From contig CANNBP010000013.1 in the NCBI GenBank assembly GCA_947502885.1, positions 25,049 to 89,048 on the forward strand: 64,000 nucleotides of DNA, given 5' to 3'. A program made the translations under genes and the position numbers. Source of the stretch: an uncultured Aquimarina sp. (GTDB lineage: Bacteria; Bacteroidota; Bacteroidia; Flavobacteriales; Flavobacteriaceae). The notes beneath the pieces are model-generated. The model had not been told where the DNA came from, did not search any database, and worked only from the letters and a program-made list of their open reading frames with translations. This document shows positions 46,171 through 56,288 of the stretch, piece after piece. The stretch's first letter is position 1. Every line of letters starts with the position of its first letter.

Positions 46171-49020
46171 ATGAAACCATTCAGATTTTTAAAATTGATT
46201 TTTGTAACGCTAATAATTGCCTTAAGTTCGGGCAATTTATATGCACAAAATGGTTCTGTAACGGGAATCATAACAGATGAAAACGGTATCTATATGCCCG
46301 GAGCTTCTATTTTAATAAAATCGATTAACAAGGCTACGATTTCAGATTTTAATGGAAAATTTACGCTTGTTAATGTTCCTGAAGGAAAGCATACTTTAAA
46401 AATAGAGTATTTAGGATTTTTAGACATAGAACAGGAAGTAAACATTTCGGCAAACGAAACGGCTTTTTTAACCATTGTTTTGACGACAGAGAGTGAACAA
46501 TTAGATGATGTGACCATAATTGGGTTTAGTGCTAGTGGTCAATCCAGAGCCTTAAATACACAAAAAAGTAACATGAATATTACTAATGTGGTCTCTACCG
46601 ATCAGATAGGCAAATTTCCTGATGCTAATATAGGAGATGCAGTAAAACGTATTCCGGGGATTACTATGCAGGTCGATCAAGGAGAGGCGCGTAATATCAT
46701 CGTACGAGGGCTTTCGCCACAGCTAAATTCTGTAACCCTAAACGGAAGTAGGATACCTTCTGCAGAAGGGGATAATAGAAATGTACAAATGGATCTTATC
46801 CCTTCTGATATGATTCAAACTATTGAAGTTAGTAAAGCCGTGACTCCCGATATGGAAGCTGATGCTTTAGGAGGATCTGTAAATCTTGTTACTAGAACTG
46901 CTCCGCAAGGATTCAGACTTTCTGCAACTCTAGGTTCGGGAATTAATTTTATTACCGATAAAAGAATACTTAATGGATCTATTTTGGTTGGAGATAGGAC
47001 AAAGAATAAGAAATTTGGATGGATGGTGTCTGCATCGGTCAACGATAATGATTTTGGATCAGATAATATCGAGGCAGAATGGGCAGATGAATTCGAATAT
47101 AATACTGGAGTTCAAGATGCAGAGGGAGAAGATGTTCTTGAAGGGGTTGATGTTAGGCCATATACCAAAGAATTTCAGATACGTAAATATCTAGTGCAAC
47201 GAATTAGAAGAAGTTTTGCGGCTAATCTAGACTATCAGTTTAATAGTAATCATAATGTATTCTTGAAAACTATGTACAATTGGAGAGATGATAGAGAAAA
47301 TAGGTTTCGTCTTAAGCAAGAAATTCTTGATGCCGAAGATATTGGATCAAATGATTTTACGATTACAAATGGATCGTTAACTCGTTTTCCGGTAGCAGTA
47401 AAACGTGAGAGTAAAGGAGGGATTGATAATAGTAGAAATAAAAGTGCTAGATTAGAAGATCAACGTATGCAAAACTATAGTTTAGGTGGAGATCACTTGT
47501 TTGGTAATGTAAAAGTTGATTGGATGACATCGTATGCTAAAGCATCAGAGGAACGACTTAATGAGCGATATGCAGGATACCAATCAGAGTATCTTATCAA
47601 TAATGATAACTCTAATCCTAAGTTTCCAATATTTACTCCAGTAAATAGCTCAGAGGCTAATGATCTTTCTAGTTTTGAGTTTGATGAGATTACAGAAGAA
47701 AATAAATATACAGAAGAAGAAGATGTTAACTTTTTTGCTAATGTAGAACTGCCTTCTGATTTTTTTGGTAAAGGAGACGGAATCATAAAATTTGGAGTAA
47801 GAAGTCGCTTTAAAAGTAAGAAAAGGGATAATAATTTTTTTGAATTTGATCTCGAAGATGATTTCGGAACATTTGCAAATATTGAAACAAGAGATTATTC
47901 TGATTCTGATTTTTTGGCAGGAAACAAATATCAAGCCGGTATTTTTGCAGATAAAGATTGGTTAGGAGGGCTTACTCTTAAAGATGGAGAGTCTGTGCCA
48001 GATGAATTTTTGAGGGCTAATTTTAATGTTGAAGAAGATGTATATGCTACTTATGCAATGACCAATCAAAAATTATCAGAAAAGCTTAGTGTTTTGGCTG
48101 GGGTAAGGCTTGAGCATACAGAGATTAAAGCTACAGGTAATCAAATTGAAGAAGAAGAGACCAAGATAGGAGAAGTTACCGAAGAAAGGTCGTATACCAA
48201 CTTTTTGCCAGGTATACATGTAAAATATAATATGTCTGATCAGACAATTTTTAGATTTGCTTGGACTAATACTTTAGCGAGACCCAATTATGTTGATTTA
48301 GTTCCTTTTGTAGATATAGTAAGAGGTGATGAAGAGGTTATTGCAGGAAATCCTGCTTTAGAATCAACAACATCAATGAATTTTGATGTAATGGCAGAGC
48401 ACTATTTTACTTCTGTAGGAATCGTTTCTGGAGGTCTATTCTACAAAAACATTGAGGACTTTATTTATACTTTCAGTACCACAGCTACAGATGATACTTA
48501 TGGGGTGGGAACAACAGGTTTTGATGTTTCTAAACCGGTTAATGGAGATGGAGCTACTGTTTTTGGAGCCGAGATAGCTTTTCAGCGTCAATTAGACTTT
48601 TTACCAGGTTTTGCTAAGAATTTTAATATTTATCTTAATTATACATACTTAACGTCTAGTGCAGATGGAGTAGAGCGAGAAGATATCGATTTGCCAAATA
48701 CTGCACCTCATATGTTTAATGGATCAATTGGATATAATGATTCTAAATTTAGTGTAAGATTATCTGCTAATTTTTCTGATGCATATATAGATGAAGTAGG
48801 TAAAAATAGCTTTGAAGATCGTTATTATGACAAGCAATTTTTTATGGATCTTAATGCTAGTTATAATATAACTAAAACCCTAAGTATTTATGCAGATATT
48901 AATAATATTACTAATCAGCCATTACGTTTCTATCAAGGGATTTCAGAGCGTATAATGCAGGCAGAGTACTACGAAAGAAGGTTAACACTTGGATTAAAGT
49001 ACGACTTATTTAAAAACTAA
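46171..49020 (+). CDS. TonB-dependent outer-membrane receptor, probably for phytate or another phosphate ester
   Basis: A 949-residue receptor with a signal peptide at 1-26. A carboxypeptidase-regulatory-like domain spans about 30-110 (GIYMPGASILIKSINKAT). The plug lies at about 125-250 (ISTDQIG-like, GDAVKRIPGITMQ, IIVRGLSPQLNSVTLNGSR) and a 22-strand barrel runs to the C terminus (YYERRLTLGLKYDLFKN). It imports a ligand with TonB/ExbBD energy. No SusD partner follows. The substrate guess comes from the phytase gene 163 bp downstream and the Pho-like operator upstream. Sequence alone would not reveal it. Confidence 0.92.
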   Translation: MKPFRFLKLIFVTLIIALSSGNLYAQNGSVTGIITDENGIYMPGASILIKSINKATISDFNGKFTLVNVPEGKHTLKIEYLGFLDIEQEVNISANETAFLTIVLTTESEQLDDVTIIGFSASGQSRALNTQKSNMNITNVVSTDQIGKFPDANIGDAVKRIPGITMQVDQGEARNIIVRGLSPQLNSVTLNGSRIPSAEGDNRNVQMDLIPSDMIQTIEVSKAVTPDMEADALGGSVNLVTRTAPQGFRLSATLGSGINFITDKRILNGSILVGDRTKNKKFGWMVSASVNDNDFGSDNIEAEWADEFEYNTGVQDAEGEDVLEGVDVRPYTKEFQIRKYLVQRIRRSFAANLDYQFNSNHNVFLKTMYNWRDDRENRFRLKQEILDAEDIGSNDFTITNGSLTRFPVAVKRESKGGIDNSRNKSARLEDQRMQNYSLGGDHLFGNVKVDWMTSYAKASEERLNERYAGYQSEYLINNDNSNPKFPIFTPVNSSEANDLSSFEFDEITEENKYTEEEDVNFFANVELPSDFFGKGDGIIKFGVRSRFKSKKRDNNFFEFDLEDDFGTFANIETRDYSDSDFLAGNKYQAGIFADKDWLGGLTLKDGESVPDEFLRANFNVEEDVYATYAMTNQKLSEKLSVLAGVRLEHTEIKATGNQIEEEETKIGEVTEERSYTNFLPGIHVKYNMSDQTIFRFAWTNTLARPNYVDLVPFVDIVRGDEEVIAGNPALESTTSMNFDVMAEHYFTSVGIVSGGLFYKNIEDFIYTFSTTATDDTYGVGTTGFDVSKPVNGDGATVFGAEIAFQRQLDFLPGFAKNFNIYLNYTYLTSSADGVEREDIDLPNTAPHMFNGSIGYNDSKFSVRLSANFSDAYIDEVGKNSFEDRYYDKQFFMDLNASYNITKTLSIYADINNITNQPLRFYQGISERIMQAEYYERRLTLGLKYDLFKN

Positions 49021-49041
49021 ACATACACTCATTTATTTGTT

Positions 49042-49110
49042 AAAAGCGTGAATTCGTTATAAGAAAACAACTCGTTTTCATTCAAAATCGTTATATCGAA
49101 TCACGCTTTT
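49042..49110 (+). terminator. Long intercistronic hairpin after the TonB receptor gene
   Basis: AAAAGCGTGA and TCACGCTTTT, continued inward by TTCGTTATAA / TTATATCGAA with one mismatch, enclose a smaller GAAAAC / GTTTTC hairpin. Five T follow. It may terminate or attenuate transcription before the phytase gene. Confidence 0.65.
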
Positions 49111-49133
49111 TGACTTAATCTTATATCAATAAT

Positions 49134-49186
49134 ATTACCAATAAAAATTGGTAATAAGGTATATTATGTAAATTATCTTACCAATG
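49134..49186 (+). promoter_or_regulatory. Candidate translation switch in the phytase leader
   Basis: ATTACCAAT (49134-49142) pairs with ATTGGTAAT (49147-49155) across an AAAA loop. The same ATTGGTAA arm can instead pair with TTACCAAT at 49178-49185, which includes the first two bases of the phytase ATG. The two pairings exclude each other. Confidence 0.45.
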
Positions 49187-50191
49187 AAAAATATTATTAT
49201 ACTACTTCTAATAGCTATTACATTACTTTCATGTGATAAAAAAGAACCATTAATTAACCCTGATGTTGTATCAGAAAAAGTACCACATGATACAGATGAT
49301 CCGGCCATATGGGTGCATCCTACTGACTCTTCAAAAAGTATCATTTTTGGAACAGATAAAGATACCAATGGAGCCATCTATGCTTTTGATTTAAATGGAA
49401 AAATAATTCCAGAAAAAGTAATCAAAAACATAAAATACCCTAATAATATTGATCTAGAGTATGGTTTTAGATTAAATGACTCTACTACGGTTGATGTTAT
49501 TGTTTTTACAGAAAGAGAGCGAAGCCGTATTCGTCTTTTTTCGGTGCCAGATATGAAGCCTTTGGATAATGGAGGTTTTCTCGTGTTTGAAGATGAAATC
49601 GATCCTGAACTAAGAAGGCCAATGGGAGTAAGTTTATACAAAAACCCTGTTACTCAAAATATTTTTGCCATTGTAAGTAGAAAAGCGGGGCCAAAAGATA
49701 AATATCTATATCAATATAGCTTAGAGAGTGGTAGTACAGGGGTACAGTCAAAATTAGTAAGGCAATTTGGAAAGTTTAGTGGAGAAAAAGAGATTGAAGC
49801 CATTGCTGTAGATGATGAACTAGGTTATGTATATTATTCTGATGAAGGTGTTGGGATTAGAAAGTATTATGCAGATCCAGCAAAAGGAAATAAAGAATTG
49901 GCATTTTTTGGGGGAGAGTATTTTAAAGATGATATAGAGGGGATTGCAATTGCTCAATATCCAAATGGAGAAGGTGTTCTTATCGTTTCGGATCAACAGA
50001 AAGGACAGTTTAATATTTTCTCAAGAAAAGAAAATAGTTTTATAAAGCCAATTAATCTTGGAACCACAGAAACTGATGGTTGTGATGTGGTAACTGTGCC
50101 ATTAAACGGAATGTTTAAAAGTGGGGTTTTTGTTGCTATGAATGAAGATCGGGATTTTTATTTTTATGATTTAGAAAGGTTGAAGCTTTAG
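49184..50191 (+). CDS. Beta-propeller 3-phytase, predicted lipoprotein
   Basis: The enzyme releases phosphate from phytate (inositol hexakisphosphate) in a calcium-dependent way. The 335 residues match beta-propeller phytases. The signal peptide ends at LLSC (Cys17) followed by DKKEP, suggesting lipid anchoring. Family segments include DTDDPAIWVHPTD, GTDKDTNGAIYAFDLNGK, YPNNIDLEYGF, RPMGVSLY and DDIEGIAI, with the acidic residues that hold Ca2+. It follows a TonB receptor. Together they probably harvest phosphate or the lower inositol phosphates. Translation may be controlled by the leader pairing at 49134-49186. Confidence 0.92.
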   Translation: MKNIIILLLIAITLLSCDKKEPLINPDVVSEKVPHDTDDPAIWVHPTDSSKSIIFGTDKDTNGAIYAFDLNGKIIPEKVIKNIKYPNNIDLEYGFRLNDSTTVDVIVFTERERSRIRLFSVPDMKPLDNGGFLVFEDEIDPELRRPMGVSLYKNPVTQNIFAIVSRKAGPKDKYLYQYSLESGSTGVQSKLVRQFGKFSGEKEIEAIAVDDELGYVYYSDEGVGIRKYYADPAKGNKELAFFGGEYFKDDIEGIAIAQYPNGEGVLIVSDQQKGQFNIFSRKENSFIKPINLGTTETDGCDVVTVPLNGMFKSGVFVAMNEDRDFYFYDLERLKL

Positions 50192-50212
50192 TGTAATTTG
50201 TAAGAAGAAAGA

Positions 50213-50245
50213 AAAAGAGGCTACCCATTACAGATAGCCTCTTTT
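50213..50245. terminator. Bidirectional terminator between the phytase and M43 protease genes
   Basis: An 11-bp perfect stem, AAAAGAGGCTA / TAGCCTCTTTT, lies between convergent genes. Confidence 0.9.
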
Positions 50246-50267
50246 AATTAAAGTAATTAGCCTTTAC

Positions 50268-53200
50268 TTAGTTCTTTAAAAATCTTTTATGTTCTATATT
50301 ACCGTTGGTTCTTATGCTAATTATATAAGTTCCGCTGTTCAAATCTTTTACATTAAATTGAGTAGTAAGTGCTCCATTTTTGGCTGTAATTTCTCTAATT
50401 ACCTTGCCAGTGATATCTCGCAATGTAATAACTTTATTCGAATCATTAACAGTATCTGAGTGAATAAAACTAATATTTACAATATCCTTTGCTGGGTTAG
50501 GATGAACCACAATCATATCGTTTCCAGAAATTTTTGCCCCTTCTTTTGCAGCTACATTACTAATATTAACAGTAAAATCTTGAACTGATCCATCACCAAT
50601 ATTTCCACAAGGGCTAGTTGGTGCTCCGTTATATTTCATAGAGATTCTCATTCTTGTCTGTCCTTGTTTTGCATTTGCAGGTACTGTAATTGTTCCTGTT
50701 TGTGCATTCTCTTTAGCTGTGCCAGAATCAAAAGCAACTTCATTAGAATCAAAGGTTCCATCTTGGTTATAGTCAATCCAAACTTTGAAATATTCTTTTG
50801 CTACACTACTCGCGTATCCCGGTGTTAACGTAGTTGACGTTGCTTCACCTACCGATAAAGGTATGGTTTTAGATGTGAAATCGCTATACTTGGCAGCAGC
50901 CGATGTATTGGTAAACGTTCCTACTTTTATTTCTGCAATCCATTCGTATTGTATTCTTGTTCCAGCAGATTCACAATATTCGATTGTTGGAGTTGTTGCT
51001 GTGCTAATATTAACTGTATAATCTTGAACAGATCCATCACCAATATTTCCACATGGGCTAGCAGGTGCTCCATTATATTTCATAGAGATTCTCATTCTGG
51101 TCTCTCCTTGTTTTGCACTGGCAGGTACTGTAATTGTTCCTGTTTGTGCATTCTCTTTAGCGGTACCAGAATCAAAAGCAACTTCATTAGAATCAAAAGT
51201 TCCATTTTGATCATAGTCAATCCAAACTTTAAAATATTCTTTTGCTACACTACTTGCGTACCCAGGTGTCAATGTTGTAGAAGTTGCTATACCAACAGAT
51301 AATGGTATTGTCTTCGATGTAAAATCTCCATATTTAATCGCGGTAGAAGTATTTGTAAACGAGCCAACTTTCACCTCAGAGATCCACTCATACTGTATTC
51401 TTGTTCCAGCAGATTCACAATAAGTGATATCAGGATTAGGGTTAGAATCATTTACTGTAATATACCCCGTTTTAGTTTCTGTATTGTTTCCCCCTGCATT
51501 TGTAGCTGTTAGTACTACTTGATATGTTCCTGCAGTATTGTATATAACAGACGGGTTTTGTGCTGTTGACGTAGCTGGTGTACCACCTGTAAAAGTCCAA
51601 GACCATGATGTTGGAGTATTTGTCGATTGATCTGTGAAACTTACTGATCCTCCTTTTGTTATTGTTGTTGAATTTGCAGTAAACTGTGCTACTGGTGGGT
51701 TGGTAACTACTCCTGCTATGTTAACTGTATAATCCTGAACAGATCCATCACCAATATTTCCACATGGGCTAGCAGGTGCTCCATTATATTTCATAGAGAT
51801 TCTCATTCTGGTCTCTCCTTGTTTTGCGCTTGCAGGTACTGTAATTGCTCCTGTTTGTGCATTCTCTTTAGCGGTACCAGAATCAAAAGCTACCTCATTA
51901 GTATCAAACGTTCCATTTTGATCATAGTCAACCCAAACTTTAAAATACTCTTTAGCTACAGAACTTCCGTATCCAGGTGTTAATATAGTTGACGTTGCTT
52001 CACCTACAATTAACGGTATTGTTTTGGATGTAAAGTCACCATATTTGGTTGCTGAAGTAGTATTTGTAAAAGTTCCTACTTGAACTTCAGCTATCCATTC
52101 ATATTGAATTCTTGTACCTGCTGATTGACAATAGGTGTCATCTGGATTAGGATTTGAATCATTTACTGTAATATACCCAGTTTTAGTTTCTGTATTGTTT
52201 CCCCCTGCATTTGTAGCTGTTAGTACTACTTGATATGTACCAGGTGTATTGTAAGTAACAGTTGGATTTTGAGCTGTAGACGTGATCGGTGTACCTCCAG
52301 TAAATGCCCAAGACCATGATGTTGGTGTATTAGTAGATTGATCTGTAAAACTCACAGATTCTCCTTTTGTTATTGTTGTTGAATTTGCAGTAAATTGTGC
52401 TACTGGTGGATTAATAATTACTCCAGATCCACTAAGGTTTACTGTATAGTCTTCAATATCAGCTTCAACTATTTCACCGCATCTTGGTCTATCTTCTTTA
52501 TCATAAGAATAGTACCTAATGATACGCATTAATGAAGATCCGTTTGAGTAAATTTTAGGAACAGTTATATCGCTAGTAAGAACCATGTCTGGTGTATCTG
52601 TACCTATAGCTCTTCTTTCATAAGCGATTTCGTCTAGAGAGAACTCATTGTTTCTGTTCCAGTCTATCCAGACAACTAAATTTGTTGCTGCATCATTCGT
52701 AGTGTTCGATATTTGTTGGTATGTTGTTAGTTCTATTGGATATGTTTGTCCTTCTACCAAATTTGTGGATTGAGATGTAAAATCTCCATAGCCTGTGCCT
52801 CCTTTTGGGGTAGTATTAGAAATAGAACCAAAAACTACTTTTGTAACATCGTTTCTATTAGCATATGTTCCTCTCCTTGTAGCTTCACAATACTCGGTAG
52901 CATGTGGATTAACTTTTAATGTTTTGTCTACGCTAACTTCAATATTCCCTTTTTTAACAGTCAAAGATACTTTATAATCTCCACTATTTTCATAGTAAAT
53001 AGAAGGAGGTGTTTTTCCGTTAAATGTGGCGGGAACCCCGCCTTCAAAAGCCCAATTCCAAGAATCTGGTTCTCTTGTAGATTGATCTGTAACCTGTACT
53101 AACCCTTTTGCAGAAATACTCTCTGGCATATCAAATTTAGCAATAGGATATATAGGGTTAGAAGCAGAAATGTTTATGGTGTAATCTTCGACCTCTCCAT

Positions 53201-56200
53201 GTAAAAAGAAATCACAAGGAGCTGGTTTAGGATCTGCAGCTTCTGTTTCGTTTTTCATGGTAATACGCAAGGTATATGTTCCGTTTACATTTGGTAAAGT
53301 CACCTCTGCGCCATAATCACTACCTGCAGAATAAGGTTGCGACATATGAATTTGTTCTCCTGCATCTTCAAAATCTTTATCGTTATTCAAGTCAATCCAC
53401 ATTCCAATAATATTGGTTCCAGATGTTTTTATTCCATCATCTTTTATAGAAAAATTATTTTTCCCTGGACGTACTTTGATTGTTTTACTTGTGAAGTTAG
53501 TGTAGTTCTGTGGGAAATCAGATTTTTGAGAAAATTGCTCGAATGTAAAAGTACCTATTGCACTAGAATAGTCATCAAATTTTTCGTTCATATTTGCTCC
53601 AGCATAACAGTGTACATTCTCTACTTGTCCTACTGTTATCCCTTCATTTGGTTTACGATTAAAAGATGCAGCCAATAATTGAGCTCCGGATCCATCAGCT
53701 TCTGCTCTTACTTGAACCCATCCATAATGTAATCTACCAGCTCTATCTCTAAAACGCAAGCCTGAATAAATCGTTTTTCCGTTAGAAGCTACATTTTTTC
53801 CTGCAAATCTTGGAGCGTGATTTACTCCCCATTGTGAAGATACAAATGGGCTAGAGGCGTTTACTTGAGTTCCTTGTGCTAATGAAATAGCATGGTAATT
53901 GGTTTTATTCATTGTAAAACCTTTTCCTCTGGCATTAATGATGATATAATTTTGGCTATCACCACCATCAGTATAAAAGTTAACAGCATATCTCGCATTA
54001 TCTCCAAAATCAAAATCTGTATCAAGATAGAACCATTGCCCTTTGTTTTGTTCATTAACCAAGGGAAACAGGTTAGCTGTATCTATATATGTAATTCCGT
54101 AAGGATCAAAAAATCTAACTTGAAGATTAAAATCCGTTCTATTACCTGGGGCAGTTGTAAAAGCTGACTCAGAAAAAGTTAATTTTGTTAGGGCTCCATC
54201 ACCTCTTACATGACTATTTGCAGTTCCTTGTAAAGTTAATTTTGCTAATTTATTATTTACTTTTTGAATGTTTGCAGATAGTCCTTCTGGTAAGTTACTA
54301 ATTGTAAAATGAGATCCATTTACCAAGTTTTGTGATGTAAAAGAGGCTGATCCTTCTAAAATAACATCTATAGATTCTGTAAATGTTCCGTTATTGGCTT
54401 CGGCTTCAAAAAATATAGGTTTAGACAATGCGATTATAGGCTTGTCGGATTCTCCTGCTTTTACTACAGCATTAGGGCTTTGATGAGAATAAAAATCAAT
54501 AAAACGAACAATTTTTCCGTCTGCCGAGACTTCTAATCTTGCCCATCCATAGTAATATTTTCCAGGAAACTCTTCTCTTTCTATTCTAAGACCTACAAAA
54601 CCTCTTTTTCCTTTCCAAGCTTGATAGGTTTCGTTTAATAAGACCCTGTCGGTAGTATCATGATCCCAGTTTAGGTTAGCCCCGATTGTTGTTCCTTCTT
54701 CAATAAACAATACTTTTTTGTCAGCAGTAACGGCAACATGTTTATTTCCAGTGTCATATCCAAATTTTAATTGTTCATTTTCAATAGACAATTCATATCT
54801 TGGTCTTTGTTGTCCAGGGTAAATTCCAAAGGACGAAAAATTATCTCCATCCACAGCAACTTGCGTTAAGTTGTCTGGAGATATGTATGTACTTAAATAA
54901 GCGTCATTAAATTCTATACGTAAATCAGGTCTACTATATCCCTTGATATTGGTTGCCGAGTAATTTGAAAAAGCACCATTGTTAAAAGTTAATTTAAGGT
55001 TTCTGAGATTATTAGACTTTGCATGTGTATTTGCTTTTCCTGTCAAACGTACAACAGCTTCTGTGTTTGAGCTACTGATTACTTGAACCGCTAATCCAGC
55101 AGGAAGGTTTTCTACGGTATAACTTGAGCTAGGTAGAGTACCAATGCTGGAAAATCTAGGTCCATCAACAAGTCTTATTTTTACATCTCTACCACCACCT
55201 ATAGATCCATCATTTTCAAAACTTTCAGAAAAAGTAGTGAAATCATAAAATAACCTAGGTTGAGTAGATGATTGAAGGAATACATTAGCGTGATTTGCTG
55301 TTTGCCATAATGGTTTTCGTGTTACATGTTCTAAGGCAGCTTCCATTCTTGTTACTTGCCCTTTTGTGAACATTCTGTAACAATCAGTGTAATCCATAAA
55401 GTTTTCTGAGTTAGGTATTCCAGCTCCAGAACAACTTTCTTCAGTAACAAGACATTGTAAACTTACAGTTGTTGCAGGTGTATCGTCTACATTATCACCA
55501 GTTCCAGAACAACCTCCATCAAAAGTATGTGCTAAATTAAGGTAGTGTCCAAATTCATGAGTTAATATCCTTCTGAAATTTTCATCTCCATTGGTTCCTA
55601 AGTATCTACCATTAAATACGGCTCTGGCAGTACCTTCGTCAGATTGCCCTTTGTTAGGGTACCATGCAACACCTGATCTATTTAACTTACCATCCTTTTT
55701 TAAATCTAATTGAATGTAAACATTAAAGTATTTGTAGTTATCCCAGGCAAATTCTGCAATTTCTTTATCAAATTTATAATCTGCTCCAAAACCTGAGCGT
55801 GTGTTGTAATACATGATACCTGTTGTAGGATTGCCGTTAGGATCAACATCGGCAAGCCGAAACTCTATGTCCAAAGTTTCTCTTAGGGATCTAAATGCTT
55901 GAGAAACATCATTATAATCGTTGTTTAGCCCATTGAAATCTTCATTGGTCTTTTTAAGGGCATCTTTAACCAAAGCATCATCTACTTTTTTGCCTGCAAA
56001 GTCAGTTCCGAAAACATGAAAAACAATAGGAACAATGTATTTTTTGCCGACTCTATTTGCAGAAGTGGCTGATTTAGCGTTATTTCTTGCTTTTAATCGT
56101 TTAGAAATAATGAACTTTCTCGTCATCAATTCTAATTCATCTGCTTCTTTTTGGGCTTTGGGATTTTCTTTTAAATAGGCCTCTCGGGATTCAACCTCAC

Positions 56201-56288
56201 ATGGAATTGGAGCAATATCCTGTGCTTGTGTAAAAAAGGACAAAAGTCCTATTACCCCCAAGAGTAAAGTTCTTGTAATAATTTTCAT
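50268..56288 (-). CDS. Giant secreted M43 (pappalysin-type) metalloprotease with PKD and GEVED repeats and T9SS sorting domain
   Basis: A 2006-residue secreted protein. A signal peptide (MKIITRTLLLGVIG) ends at about 23. The M43 protease domain has zinc motif HEFGHYLNLAH (His244, Glu245, His248, His254) and the Met-turn NFMDYTDC. Residues of about 350-960 hold repeated beta domains of unknown type. From about 970 on come GEVED domains with VWIDYDQNGTF-like motifs, alternating with PKD domains (SFTDQSTNTPTSWSW). The last 80 residues are a T9SS sorting domain ending FLKN. The ATG at 56288 is chosen because the signal peptide begins there. A frame to 56513 is non-coding. A promoter-like TATATTGC lies about 40 bp upstream. 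Confidence 0.92.
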   Translation of the reverse strand: MKIITRTLLLGVIGLLSFFTQAQDIAPIPCEVESREAYLKENPKAQKEADELELMTRKFIISKRLKARNNAKSATSANRVGKKYIVPIVFHVFGTDFAGKKVDDALVKDALKKTNEDFNGLNNDYNDVSQAFRSLRETLDIEFRLADVDPNGNPTTGIMYYNTRSGFGADYKFDKEIAEFAWDNYKYFNVYIQLDLKKDGKLNRSGVAWYPNKGQSDEGTARAVFNGRYLGTNGDENFRRILTHEFGHYLNLAHTFDGGCSGTGDNVDDTPATTVSLQCLVTEESCSGAGIPNSENFMDYTDCYRMFTKGQVTRMEAALEHVTRKPLWQTANHANVFLQSSTQPRLFYDFTTFSESFENDGSIGGGRDVKIRLVDGPRFSSIGTLPSSSYTVENLPAGLAVQVISSSNTEAVVRLTGKANTHAKSNNLRNLKLTFNNGAFSNYSATNIKGYSRPDLRIEFNDAYLSTYISPDNLTQVAVDGDNFSSFGIYPGQQRPRYELSIENEQLKFGYDTGNKHVAVTADKKVLFIEEGTTIGANLNWDHDTTDRVLLNETYQAWKGKRGFVGLRIEREEFPGKYYYGWARLEVSADGKIVRFIDFYSHQSPNAVVKAGESDKPIIALSKPIFFEAEANNGTFTESIDVILEGSASFTSQNLVNGSHFTISNLPEGLSANIQKVNNKLAKLTLQGTANSHVRGDGALTKLTFSESAFTTAPGNRTDFNLQVRFFDPYGITYIDTANLFPLVNEQNKGQWFYLDTDFDFGDNARYAVNFYTDGGDSQNYIIINARGKGFTMNKTNYHAISLAQGTQVNASSPFVSSQWGVNHAPRFAGKNVASNGKTIYSGLRFRDRAGRLHYGWVQVRAEADGSGAQLLAASFNRKPNEGITVGQVENVHCYAGANMNEKFDDYSSAIGTFTFEQFSQKSDFPQNYTNFTSKTIKVRPGKNNFSIKDDGIKTSGTNIIGMWIDLNNDKDFEDAGEQIHMSQPYSAGSDYGAEVTLPNVNGTYTLRITMKNETEAADPKPAPCDFFLHGEVEDYTINISASNPIYPIAKFDMPESISAKGLVQVTDQSTREPDSWNWAFEGGVPATFNGKTPPSIYYENSGDYKVSLTVKKGNIEVSVDKTLKVNPHATEYCEATRRGTYANRNDVTKVVFGSISNTTPKGGTGYGDFTSQSTNLVEGQTYPIELTTYQQISNTTNDAATNLVVWIDWNRNNEFSLDEIAYERRAIGTDTPDMVLTSDITVPKIYSNGSSLMRIIRYYSYDKEDRPRCGEIVEADIEDYTVNLSGSGVIINPPVAQFTANSTTITKGESVSFTDQSTNTPTSWSWAFTGGTPITSTAQNPTVTYNTPGTYQVVLTATNAGGNNTETKTGYITVNDSNPNPDDTYCQSAGTRIQYEWIAEVQVGTFTNTTSATKYGDFTSKTIPLIVGEATSTILTPGYGSSVAKEYFKVWVDYDQNGTFDTNEVAFDSGTAKENAQTGAITVPASAKQGETRMRISMKYNGAPASPCGNIGDGSVQDYTVNIAGVVTNPPVAQFTANSTTITKGGSVSFTDQSTNTPTSWSWTFTGGTPATSTAQNPSVIYNTAGTYQVVLTATNAGGNNTETKTGYITVNDSNPNPDITYCESAGTRIQYEWISEVKVGSFTNTSTAIKYGDFTSKTIPLSVGIATSTTLTPGYASSVAKEYFKVWIDYDQNGTFDSNEVAFDSGTAKENAQTGTITVPASAKQGETRMRISMKYNGAPASPCGNIGDGSVQDYTVNISTATTPTIEYCESAGTRIQYEWIAEIKVGTFTNTSAAAKYSDFTSKTIPLSVGEATSTTLTPGYASSVAKEYFKVWIDYNQDGTFDSNEVAFDSGTAKENAQTGTITVPANAKQGQTRMRISMKYNGAPTSPCGNIGDGSVQDFTVNISNVAAKEGAKISGNDMIVVHPNPAKDIVNISFIHSDTVNDSNKVITLRDITGKVIREITAKNGALTTQFNVKDLNSGTYIISIRTNGNIEHKRFLKN
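50560..52440 (-). repeat. Nested GEVED/PKD DNA repeats inside the M43 protease gene
   Basis: Three GEVED copies (about 50560-50975, 51005-51422 and 51718-52130) and two PKD copies (about 51423-51714 and 52135-52430) are very similar at DNA level. They form a higher-order GEVED+PKD unit of about 713 bp. The most C-terminal GEVED copy lacks its PKD partner. Confidence 0.85.
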
